Under the pieces are notes generated by a model. That model did not search any database and was not told where the DNA came from. It was given only the letters and a program-made list of their open reading frames with translations. Both the position numbers and the translations under genes were made by a program. Of a DNA stretch of 64,000 bases, positions 15,991-23,404 are shown piece after piece (the first letter of the stretch is position 1; the number at the start of each line of letters is the position of its first letter). Source of the stretch: Tepidicaulis sp002389665 (GTDB taxonomy: Bacteria > Pseudomonadota > Alphaproteobacteria > Parvibaculales > Parvibaculaceae); NCBI RefSeq assembly GCF_965222285.1, contig NZ_OZ244942.1:2294001-2358000 (forward strand), given 5' to 3'.

Positions 15991-17955
15991 ATGCTGAATA
16001 TCGAAACCTTTCAAAACGCGGACCTGTCCCATGGCTGGCGCCCCGGCAACAATGCCGGCGGCTCGACGCTGTTCAAGGCTTTGGGCCATCCGCTAGCCGC
16101 GCGCAAAGGCCGCGCGCTGGTGGAAGGGCTGAAAGGCGAAGGTCCCGTCGCCATTTACGATCCCACCGGCATGATCGGCAATTTCAATTCCTATTTCGAT
16201 CTGAAGCAGCTGGAGATCGAGGGCTATTACGTGCAGCGCGTGGAAGACCTGGAAGGCACCTTCCTCGGCCACAAGGCCCGCCCGCTCAGCCAGATGAAAG
16301 AGAGCAAGGCCGCAGCCGTGCTGGTTCTTCTTTTCGATGCCAAAGGTGTGCTTGCCCCCCTTACCCATCTCTTCCCCAAGGGCGCGGATGTGCGCACGCT
16401 CGATGAGATGCGCATCCCCGATGAGATGCTCACCAATCAGAAGAAATATCTCGACCCGATGAATTTCGCGACGAACTTCGCGCTGCTGCGCGAGCGTAAA
16501 GGCGCGAACGGATCGGACGGGCTGCACAGCACCGTTGCAACCGCCAATTACTGGTCGATGCACGGCGCCGCCAATCCAGAGCTTTGGCTCTGCCTTTTCG
16601 ATGAGGGCGGCAACCAGCTTGCCGAATGGACAGAAGGGCTGCCGCAAGCCGGCGCACCTTTCACCCTCGACAGCCAGAAAATCCGCGACCGTTTCGGCCT
16701 CGATGATTTCACCGGCTCGCTCTTCATCCATGCGGTGCGCATCGCCGGGCATGATGTCGTCAAATACGCGCTCGATGTTTATGGCGACAATGGCAAGAGC
16801 CTGACTTGCTCGCACGATGCCAATGCCTGGCCCGCCGATTATTACGCGGGCATGCCGGCGGGCGAAGAAGACGAAGAAGTTCTTCTCTATATTCAGAACT
16901 CCCACCCCATGCCCATTCCGCCCAAATCTATCGGGCTCAACATCATGGGCGCGCAGGATGTCGCCTGGTACGAAGAGGAAATTCCGCCCTTCGCCACCCA
17001 CGCGCTGAACGTGAACGCGCTTCTGCCGCAGGCCAAATGGCCGGATCAGGTGGAAGTGACCGCCGGGCGCTTTTTCGTGCGCCCGCGCTATGAAGTCCGG
17101 CACAAGGAAAATGGCCGCCGCCGCATCGCCCATGCGAATGTGGAGCGGATCGACCTGAAAGCCGACCCCAACATCCCCGCGCTTTCCGAGACGATGGGCA
17201 AAGGCTACATCATGCCGCTGCCCGTTCTCCCGCAAGCGCTGTTCACCACCACCGTACTGCCGACGCCCATGGCGCGCGACGAAATGGAAATGCCGCTGCG
17301 CATCGAGCTGATGGACGGGGACGGCACGCTCGCCGCCTCGAAATATCTGGGCCGCATTCCCCGCCGCGAAAGCGTGGCGATCGATATCGATGCCTGGATC
17401 GCGGAAGAAAGCGCGAAACTTCCCTCCGGCTTCGGCCATGTGGAGTTCCTCTACGACTTCCGCGAGGGTGGCGAGGCAAATGGCTGGCTGCACGCCCTTG
17501 GCCGCTTTGAGCAGAAAGCATCGGGCCACCGGGCCGAGACGATTTTCGGCGCGCATATCTACAACACGCCGATCATCTATAAGGACGAGCCGCAATCTTA
17601 CACGAACAAGCCACCGGGGCTTACTACGCGGCTTTTCCTGCGCCTTGCGCGCGGCGGCGAGGACACGATGTGCCATCTCGTCTATCCCGCCTCCCTGCCC
17701 TGGCATGAGAAGAGCAGCACGAAACTTATCCTGCACAATGGCAAGGGCGAGCCCGTGGCGGAACGGGCCATCGAGATCGCTTGCGGCGGCTCGCATTTCT
17801 GGCGCTACAAGGAAATGTTCTCAGAAGAAGAACGCGCGAAGGTGGACGGGCTCGGCTATGTCATCGTGCGCGACACGACCTGCCGTCTCTTCGGTTTCCA
17901 CGGCCTTCTGAATGGCGAGGAAAGCTTCTGCCTCGACCATATGTTCGGCTTCTAA
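15991..17955 (+). CDS. Unrecognised 654-residue protein with repeated beta-sandwich-like segments
   Basis: I do not recognise this family. The protein has no signal peptide or membrane segment and seems cytoplasmic. The first 150 residues look like an alpha/beta domain (PVAIYDPTGMIGNFNSYFDL, AAVLVLLFDAKG). The rest contains recurring segments with a hydrophobic strand, a short acidic turn and another strand: ELWLCLFDEGGNQLAEW, EEVLLYIQNSHPMPIPPKS, LRIELMDGDGTLAASKYLG and KLILHNGKGEPVAERAIEI. These suggest several immunoglobulin-like domains. ATG 15991 is preferred over TTG 15985. The gene is 113 bases after the 2OG-oxygenase gene and same-stranded, so a linked role is possible. Confidence 0.7.
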   Translation: MLNIETFQNADLSHGWRPGNNAGGSTLFKALGHPLAARKGRALVEGLKGEGPVAIYDPTGMIGNFNSYFDLKQLEIEGYYVQRVEDLEGTFLGHKARPLSQMKESKAAAVLVLLFDAKGVLAPLTHLFPKGADVRTLDEMRIPDEMLTNQKKYLDPMNFATNFALLRERKGANGSDGLHSTVATANYWSMHGAANPELWLCLFDEGGNQLAEWTEGLPQAGAPFTLDSQKIRDRFGLDDFTGSLFIHAVRIAGHDVVKYALDVYGDNGKSLTCSHDANAWPADYYAGMPAGEEDEEVLLYIQNSHPMPIPPKSIGLNIMGAQDVAWYEEEIPPFATHALNVNALLPQAKWPDQVEVTAGRFFVRPRYEVRHKENGRRRIAHANVERIDLKADPNIPALSETMGKGYIMPLPVLPQALFTTTVLPTPMARDEMEMPLRIELMDGDGTLAASKYLGRIPRRESVAIDIDAWIAEESAKLPSGFGHVEFLYDFREGGEANGWLHALGRFEQKASGHRAETIFGAHIYNTPIIYKDEPQSYTNKPPGLTTRLFLRLARGGEDTMCHLVYPASLPWHEKSSTKLILHNGKGEPVAERAIEIACGGSHFWRYKEMFSEEERAKVDGLGYVIVRDTTCRLFGFHGLLNGEESFCLDHMFGF

Positions 17956-17984
17956 AGCGCCCCGCGAAAATCAAGAACACGCAT

Positions 17985-18284
17985 ATGAAAAAGAAACAGA
18001 CCGCCGCGCCGGCCGCCACCCTTCTCCTTACTCTGATGCTGGCTTTCATGGCCCCGCCCGCCGGTGCGCAGAATATCGCCCAGCTGAGATGCGCTGACGT
18101 CGACGAGGAAAAGATCGTACCGCTCGCTATCTGGCTCGACGGATACCGCGCCGCGCATATGAAAAGCACCGAGGCGGATGAAAGCTGGATGACACACGTC
18201 AGAGACAAGCTTCTGATGGAGTGCGAAGAGACACCGCAAGCGCTTATCCTGCCCGTGATCGACGAAATGATCCGGCGGTACTGA
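17985..18284 (+). CDS. Small periplasmic HdeA/HdeB-like protein
   Basis: The product is 99 residues. The first 30 form a signal peptide (MKKKQTAAPAATLLLTLMLA, cleavage near AGAQN). The mature part resembles HdeA/HdeB acid-stress chaperones: a Cys in LRCADVDEE, then AIWLDGYRAAH and a second Cys in LLMECEETPQ, a spacing suited to one disulfide. HdeA-type proteins hold unfolded periplasmic proteins at low pH. The assignment rests on pattern and size only. The next gene starts six bases after the stop, so they likely form an operon. Confidence 0.65.
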   Translation: MKKKQTAAPAATLLLTLMLAFMAPPAGAQNIAQLRCADVDEEKIVPLAIWLDGYRAAHMKSTEADESWMTHVRDKLLMECEETPQALILPVIDEMIRRY

Positions 18285-18290
18285 CGCGCC

Positions 18291-18827
18291 ATGCGCAAGG
18301 CCCTTCTCATCGGTACGACGGGCATGCTCGCTCAAGCGGCGGGTGAACTGGCGGCAGGTGCAGGCAAAACTGTCCTTGCCGCGCGCAACGCGTCGGCCTT
18401 CCGCTTCGCCAATCCGCGCCTCGATGCCGGGTTACGGAAAATAGACGCCGACTACGCGCGCCCTTCCCGCTTCCTAGGCCTGATTCGCCCCGAAGCGCCT
18501 TTCGACATGGCGCTGACCTGGATTCGTCCCCAGGCGGAAGAAATGCGCAATGCCATTGCCCGGATGATGGCCAAAGACGCGCTTTTGGTGGAAGTCATGG
18601 GCTCGGGCGCCTCCCGCCCCGGCGGCTTTGCCGATAAACGGGCGAAAGCCATGCGGCTTTTCCCCCATATCCGCTATGCTCAGGTCATTCTCGGTTTTGT
18701 GATAGAAGACGGGAAAAGCCGCTGGCTGACCCATGAGGAAATTTCTTCGGCGGCGATAAAAGCCATAAGAAGCGGCGACAAGCGCACCATTGCCGGACGG
18801 CTCGAACCCTGGGAGAAACGACCTTGA
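18291..18827 (+). CDS. Short Rossmann-fold NAD(P)-binding-like protein
   Basis: The 178-residue product opens with KALLIGTTGMLAQAAGELA, a GxxGxxA nucleotide-binding turn after a first beta strand, and ends with a short helical tail. Similar short proteins are annotated as dehydrogenase-like. It is far shorter than a full short-chain dehydrogenase and lacks a YxxxK catalytic pair, so enzymatic activity is doubtful. Its stop overlaps the TTG start of the next gene, indicating translational coupling. Confidence 0.65.
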   Translation: MRKALLIGTTGMLAQAAGELAAGAGKTVLAARNASAFRFANPRLDAGLRKIDADYARPSRFLGLIRPEAPFDMALTWIRPQAEEMRNAIARMMAKDALLVEVMGSGASRPGGFADKRAKAMRLFPHIRYAQVILGFVIEDGKSRWLTHEEISSAAIKAIRSGDKRTIAGRLEPWEKRP

Positions 18828-19393
18828 AATATATTCTTGCCGTTCTGCTCTGCCTTACGGGCGCAGGAAGCGCCATGGCGGCGGACTGCAGCAAGGCGCC
18901 CTTCTGCGAAACCCGCGCATACTTTACCGATTGGCTGGCCGCCTGCCGCCCCGGCGAGCCGCGCTATTGCAGCGTCAACACATACGTACACAACCAGTCG
19001 GCACCGGCCGGCATCGACTATCAATTACGCGTGGCAAGGCCCGACCCGCAAAGCCCGCTCAACGTCTCGCTCATCGCCGTCGAACGCTTCGCCACGACCT
19101 CGAAGGAAATGATTTTCGACATTCCGGGTGAGGCCAATCTCGTCGTCGCGCCTGAAAAACTTTCAACGCCCGAATCCGTCAACGAATATGTGGTGAAAGA
19201 CCCGGCCATCGTCGCCGAACTCGTGGACGCGATGAAGAAAGGCTATACGCTCGCCATCCGGTTTACCGATGAAGACGGCAATCCGGCCTCGGCGCATTTT
19301 TCCCTGATGGGCTTTACCCTCGCGCTTTCCTTCATCGATGAGGAGGCAGACGTTCCTTCTCCTGCGCGCCAGGCCCGTTCCGAGGCCAATTGA
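18824..19393 (+). CDS. Periplasmic IalB-like (invasion-associated locus B) protein
   Basis: This 189-residue exported protein has a signal peptide ending near SAMAA. Cys-rich N-terminal sequence follows (CSKAPFCETRAYFTDWLAAC, then YCSVNTYV). The C-terminal HFSLMGFTLALSFID matches the closing strand typical of IalB-family proteins. The start is TTG 18824, with GGGAGAA upstream and overlap with the preceding stop. The family is common in alphaproteobacteria, and its molecular role outside Bartonella is not known. Confidence 0.65.
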   Translation: MKYILAVLLCLTGAGSAMAADCSKAPFCETRAYFTDWLAACRPGEPRYCSVNTYVHNQSAPAGIDYQLRVARPDPQSPLNVSLIAVERFATTSKEMIFDIPGEANLVVAPEKLSTPESVNEYVVKDPAIVAELVDAMKKGYTLAIRFTDEDGNPASAHFSLMGFTLALSFIDEEADVPSPARQARSEAN

Positions 19394-19530
19394 ACCTGGC
19401 AATCCGTAGGGATTTCCGGCGATCAAGAAATTGCCATTTTTTCCGCTTTTTATAAGCCCGCCTGCAAAGCACGTTCCTTGCTGGTATCCGGGTGGTGGGG
19501 GCCGCTCCATGTGGGAAAGCTGGAAATCCG

Positions 19531-19968
19531 ATGAAACCGCTGCCTTCTGCCCTCTCGCTCTTGCTCTTATCCGTTTTTCTTGCCGCCTGCGGAGACGGGA
19601 AAACCGCTGCCCTGAGCGGCACCGTTTCTTACAAGGAACGCATCGCGCTGCCGCCTGAGGCGGTCATCGAGATCGTATTGCTCGATACCTCCCGCATGGA
19701 TGCGGGCAGCGCGCGCATCGCCCGACAGACCGTTACGACCGGCGGCGGGCAGCCCCCTTTTGCCTATGAGCTGCGCTACGATCCGGCCAATATCGAAGAG
19801 GGCGGATCTTATGCCGTCGCCGCCCGCGCCTTGATCGATGATGAGGTACGTTTCGTCTCACAGACCCATGCCGCGGCCTTGAACGAGCCGGAGGCCGGAC
19901 GCACGATTATCGACATTGTGCTCCGCCCGGTTCCCGCCACTGTCCCCGGCGCCGGGGATATGCCTTAA
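19531..19968 (+). CDS. YbaY/YscW-family lipoprotein
   Basis: From ATG 19531 the protein is 145 residues. It has a lipoprotein signal with lipobox LAAC (SVFLAACGDG) and then a YbaY-type beta-barrel domain: LSGTVSYKERIALPPEAVIE, VLLDTSRMDAGSARIARQ and PFAYELRYDPANIEEG. Proteins of this family are outer-membrane or periplasmic lipoproteins related to type III secretion pilotins, and E. coli YbaY itself has no firm function. Its TAA overlaps the stop of the convergent gene on the other strand. Confidence 0.8.
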   Translation: MKPLPSALSLLLLSVFLAACGDGKTAALSGTVSYKERIALPPEAVIEIVLLDTSRMDAGSARIARQTVTTGGGQPPFAYELRYDPANIEEGGSYAVAARALIDDEVRFVSQTHAAALNEPEAGRTIIDIVLRPVPATVPGAGDMP

Positions 19969-20516
19969 ACGCCAAGCACTGCAGCAGCGCGGCGCACACA
20001 TATCTCGAAAGCGGCAAGCCCCGCAAAACCGGCGTCATCCGCCTGTTGCTCGACCCCGTATCCCGCCTGAAAGACCGCGCCGTCGATCATCAGATTGTCG
20101 GTGAGCCCGAAATCCTCGATGAGAAGCCCCTCCCCATCCCGCTCGCCGCTGACGCCGCAATGGGCCCGCGTGCGCTGGGCAAAATCACCGGCCGCATTGG
20201 AATAAGCAAAGACGGGTTTGCCGAGCCCGCGCATATGGCCGATCTCATAGGCCGTACCCGGATCGAGCGAAGGACCGCGGAAAGGCGTCACGTTGGCGAT
20301 GCAGGCATCCGCCGCCTCGATCAGCGCGATATTGGCCTCATAAATCGCCAGGCCCGCTGCCTGAGGCTCAAGCCCGCTCAAATCGAGCCCCGCATCGAGC
20401 GGAAAGAGCCCGCGCAAGCCATGCGCCGCGCAGATGGCTTTCTTCCGATCGGCGATTTCAACCGCTTCGCGCAAAAAGACTTCCGGCCCGGCGAGATAAA
20501 TCTTCTTATGTTCCAT
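19965..20516 (-). CDS. Nucleoside 2-deoxyribosyltransferase family protein
   Basis: ATG 20516 gives 183 residues beginning MEHKKIYLAGPEVFLREA. The family features are the N-terminal IYLAGPEVF substrate loop, the catalytic-type Asp and Glu region in LIEAADACIANVTPFRGP and the SLDPGTAYEIGHMRGLGKPV motif. These enzymes cleave or transfer the deoxyribose of 2'-deoxynucleosides, and this member could act in nucleotide salvage or sanitation. The frame continues upstream to 20576, but the extra residues do not resemble the family. Its stop overlaps that of the YbaY-like gene. Confidence 0.88.
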   Translation of the reverse strand: MEHKKIYLAGPEVFLREAVEIADRKKAICAAHGLRGLFPLDAGLDLSGLEPQAAGLAIYEANIALIEAADACIANVTPFRGPSLDPGTAYEIGHMRGLGKPVFAYSNAAGDFAQRTRAHCGVSGERDGEGLLIEDFGLTDNLMIDGAVFQAGYGVEQQADDAGFAGLAAFEICVRRAAAVLGV

Positions 20517-20618
20517 TTTCGTTCTTCTACTCCCGGCCGCTAAAAACCCCACATCCATGCGGATACACTTTTGCACCTAGCACATCACCGCGCTGCACGG
20601 GCCGGAAAATCGGTACCT

Positions 20619-20646
20619 TTGCGATTGCCGCGACAGGCTTTATAAG
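20619..20646 (+). promoter_or_regulatory. Candidate promoter for the Ca/Na antiporter gene
   Basis: TTGCGA (20619-20624) and TATAAG (20641-20646) are separated by 16 bases. They lie about 150 bases upstream of the antiporter start, leaving a long untranslated leader. Confidence 0.4.
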
Positions 20647-20795
20647 AGGGCACCCGCGAGGCTAATGAACAGAATTAATGGAGAGACCCATCCGACCCCG
20701 TCCTTCCTTCAGCTCGTGTTCTTCCGGCCTTCGCCTTACCGGTTCCTTCCGGCATTCCCCCATCACTTTCAGCCCCGTCTGAAAGGCAAGCAGGC

Positions 20796-21773
20796 ATGAT
20801 GATGTATCTGGCTCTTGCTGGCGGGTTGCTTGTATTGCTGTTTTGCGGCGATCTTCTGGTGCGCGGCGCCGTTGCCCTGGCGGTGCGGCTCGGCATTCCT
20901 TCCATCATTATCGGTCTGACGATCGTCGCCTTCGGCACGTCCGCGCCCGAACTCGTCGTCTCTATTCACGCGGTTCTGAAAGGCGCGCCGGGCATCGCCA
21001 TCGGCAATGTCGTCGGCTCCAATATCGCCAATATCCTTCTCGTGCTGGGCTTGCCGGCGATTATCTATCCAACGCTCTGCAACCAGCCCTCCATCCGGCG
21101 CAATACATTCCTGATGCTGGGCACGAGCGTTCTCTTCGTCGTTCTGTGCTTTTCCGGCGCGCTGCATTTCTGGCAAGGCGCGCTACTTTTTATTCTGCTG
21201 CTGCTCTTCCTTGCCTATTCCGCCTATTACGCAAGCCGCTGCCCGGAAGCGGTGGATGATGAAGTCGAAGAACTTTTGGAAGGCGACGCACTGCCCACGA
21301 ACGGGCTGAAGATCACCGCCTATATCACCCTCGGTATTCTCGGCCTGCCCCTCGGCGCCCATCTTTTCGTTCTGGGCGGCACCGACATCGCCCGCGCCTT
21401 CGGCGTCTCGGAAGCAGCCATCGGCCTCTCGCTCATCGCCTTCGGCACCTCCCTGCCCGAGCTTGCCACCACGGTTGTTGCCGCCCTGCGCAAGCAAGCC
21501 GATGTCGCCGTCGGCAATGTCATCGGCTCCAACATCTTCAACCTGCTCGGCATTATGGGCGTGACGGCGATGGTGGGAACCGTACCGATCCCGGTCAATT
21601 TCCTCTGGTTCGATCTTTGGGTCATGCTCATTGCCGCGCTGCTCATCGTGCCTTTCGCCATGGCGCGTACGACCATCACGCGCAGCGCCGGGGCGGTTTT
21701 TGTCGCCGGCTATTGCAGCTATATGTATTTCCTGTTTCTGGCGGACCGGGCGGCCAGCGCCGTTACCCCTTAA
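20796..21773 (+). CDS. Calcium/sodium antiporter (CaCA family, YrbG-like)
   Basis: The 325-residue inner-membrane protein has the two inverted alpha repeats of the cation/Ca2+ exchanger family. Repeat one contains GLTIVAFGTSAPELVVS and GNVVGSNIANILLVLG. Repeat two contains GLSLIAFGTSLPELATT and GNVIGSNIFNLLGIMG. The acidic residues in these motifs bind the ions. About ten hydrophobic segments are visible, with a short acidic cytoplasmic loop (EAVDDEVEELLEGD) in the middle. It probably exchanges calcium for sodium or protons. Three in-frame ATGs (20796, 20799, 20802) follow a GCAGG site. Confidence 0.93.
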   Translation: MMMYLALAGGLLVLLFCGDLLVRGAVALAVRLGIPSIIIGLTIVAFGTSAPELVVSIHAVLKGAPGIAIGNVVGSNIANILLVLGLPAIIYPTLCNQPSIRRNTFLMLGTSVLFVVLCFSGALHFWQGALLFILLLLFLAYSAYYASRCPEAVDDEVEELLEGDALPTNGLKITAYITLGILGLPLGAHLFVLGGTDIARAFGVSEAAIGLSLIAFGTSLPELATTVVAALRKQADVAVGNVIGSNIFNLLGIMGVTAMVGTVPIPVNFLWFDLWVMLIAALLIVPFAMARTTITRSAGAVFVAGYCSYMYFLFLADRAASAVTP

Positions 21774-21824
21774 AAGGCGCCCGCCTCCGCCACGCTTTAA
21801 CAGGCTTCACAGGACCCTGATCTC

Positions 21825-22592
21825 ATGCCCGACAGCCAGCCCGGCACCGTTCTGATTACTGGCGCAGCCAAGCGCGTCGGCCGCGCCATTGCCGAGGATC
21901 TGGCAGCGCGCGGGTTTCCCGTCGCAATCCATTATGGCGGTTCGGAAAAAGAGGCTGCCGGCCTTGCCCGCGACATCGAGGCAAAGGGCGGCAAAGCCGC
22001 CGCCTTTCAGGCCGACCTAGCGGACAGCACCGCTCTTTCCGGCCTCGTTGAGGCGGCCGCGGCAAAACTCGGCCCGCTTACCTGTCTCATCAATAATGCC
22101 TCCGCCTTTGAAGACGACACGCTGGAAAGCCTCGATGAGGAAAGCTGGGCGCTGCATCTCGACACCAATCTGAAAGCCCCGGCATTCCTCGCGAAGGCCT
22201 TTGCCGCACAGCTGCCTGAAGGCGCACAAGGTAATATCATCAACATCATTGACCAGCGCGTCTGGCGCCTCACGCCTCGCTTTTTTTCCTACACGCTCTC
22301 GAAAGCCGGGCTCTGGACCATGACGCAGACGCTGGCCCAGGCGCTCGCCCCGCGCATCCGCGTCAACGGTATCGGCCCGGGCCCCACGCTGAAAAATGCC
22401 CGCCAGGAGGAGGCCGATTTCGCCCGCCAGCAGGAGGCCCTTATTCTGCGGCGCGGTCCCGATCTCGGGGAAATTACCGCCGCCATACGCTTTATCCTTG
22501 AATCTCCCTCCCTGACGGGCCAAATGATCGCACTCGACGGGGGCCAGCATCTGGCCTGGGAAACGCCGGATGTGGTGGGCATCCCTGAATAG
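21825..22592 (+). CDS. Short-chain dehydrogenase, FolM/pteridine-reductase type
   Basis: This 255-residue SDR begins VLITGAAKRVGRAIA. The Arg in TGxxxRxG is the hallmark of pteridine reductases and FolM-type dihydromonapterin reductases. LINNASAF is the NNAG-like motif, and the catalytic Tyr and Lys are in FFSYTLSKAGLWTM. The C-terminal GQMIALDGGQHL is typical of SDRs. It lies 30 bases before folB, which supports reduction of a pterin in the folate pathway, perhaps as an alternative dihydrofolate reductase. Confidence 0.85.
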   Translation: MPDSQPGTVLITGAAKRVGRAIAEDLAARGFPVAIHYGGSEKEAAGLARDIEAKGGKAAAFQADLADSTALSGLVEAAAAKLGPLTCLINNASAFEDDTLESLDEESWALHLDTNLKAPAFLAKAFAAQLPEGAQGNIINIIDQRVWRLTPRFFSYTLSKAGLWTMTQTLAQALAPRIRVNGIGPGPTLKNARQEEADFARQQEALILRRGPDLGEITAAIRFILESPSLTGQMIALDGGQHLAWETPDVVGIPE

Positions 22593-22621
22593 ACCGGGAA
22601 ACGCCCCCAGAAAGGTCGCTT

Positions 22622-23038
22622 GTGACACAGAATTCCAACATGCCGGGCAATGTGACCCCCCTGCGGATCGCCGATCACGCGCGGGCCATTCGTCACGTTT
22701 TCGTGCGCGACCTGCTCCTGCAGGCCGATATCGGCGTCTACGCCCATGAAAAAGGCCTCCAGCAGCCGCTGCGCTTCAATGTGGACCTGACGGTCTCCGA
22801 AGCCGCCCATTCCGACGAGCTTTCCAACGTGGTCTGCTACGAGGAAGTGGTGAACCGGATCAAGGCACTGGTCTCCGGCGACCGGGTCAATCTGGTCGAG
22901 ACCCTGGCCGAGAAAATCGCCGCCGGCTGCCTGGAAGATGCCCGTGTGCTCGCCGCCCGGGTGCGGGTGGAAAAACTCGCCGCCATCCCCGAAGTTGCCA
23001 GTGTCGGCGTCGAGATCGAGCGCAGCCGCCTCGATTGA
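22622..23038 (+). CDS. folB: Dihydroneopterin aldolase
   Basis: FolB splits 7,8-dihydroneopterin to 6-hydroxymethyl-dihydropterin in folate synthesis. The 138-residue protein has VFVRDLLLQADIGVYAHEKG, the conserved Tyr in VVCYEEVVNRIKAL and the catalytic Glu and Lys region (LVETLAEKIAAGCLEDARV, then VRVEKLAAIPEVASVGVEIE). A GTG start at 22622 has AAAGG upstream. ATG 22640 would shorten the N-terminus by six residues. It forms a unit with the FolM-like gene. Confidence 0.93.
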   Translation: MTQNSNMPGNVTPLRIADHARAIRHVFVRDLLLQADIGVYAHEKGLQQPLRFNVDLTVSEAAHSDELSNVVCYEEVVNRIKALVSGDRVNLVETLAEKIAAGCLEDARVLAARVRVEKLAAIPEVASVGVEIERSRLD

Positions 23039-23404
23039 CGCGCGCAGCTGCCCGCGATTCGCACGCCAAAGGCGCAGAGTCCTGCGGTCACGCAATCTGA
23101 CCGCGATTCCCGCCCGCTTCAGGGAAGTTCTGCACACGGTCTGTCAAGCACGATTAACCACGGGAATTTCGCCCGATTTTATTGTTCCGTGCACGGAGTC
23201 GGCAAAAAGAGAGAAAAAACCCTTTAAAATCAAAGGCTTGAAATATGACGAAAATTTCACCCGTGTCACAAAAGGTAATTATTACAAGGGTTTGCTGAAT
23301 CCACTCCGAAATCATCAACAAACTTATCCACAGGCTTCCACCCACTCCCCTTTTGTGGACAAAACAAGAATAACCCCAATAACTTAAAGGCCGCCGTACC
23401 CTCG
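23039..23404. other. 366-base non-coding gap with paired DnaA-box-like sites
   Basis: No frame here looks coding. The first half is GC-rich. The second half (about 23200-23390) is AT-rich for this genome. TTATCCACA (23324-23332) is an exact DnaA box, and TGTGGACAA (23354-23362) is its inverted counterpart TTGTCCACA with one mismatch. TTCTGCACA at 23128-23136 is a third, weaker match. The region could hold the uvrC promoter with DnaA control, or be a DnaA-titrating site. dnaA, hemE and par genes, which usually flank alphaproteobacterial origins, are not nearby. Confidence 0.5.

Noticed and set aside
23039..23404. Replication origin of the chromosome
   Set aside because: Two or three DnaA-like boxes are too few, and none of the usual origin neighbours (dnaA, hemE, parAB) is present. 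It is kept only as a DnaA-binding candidate.
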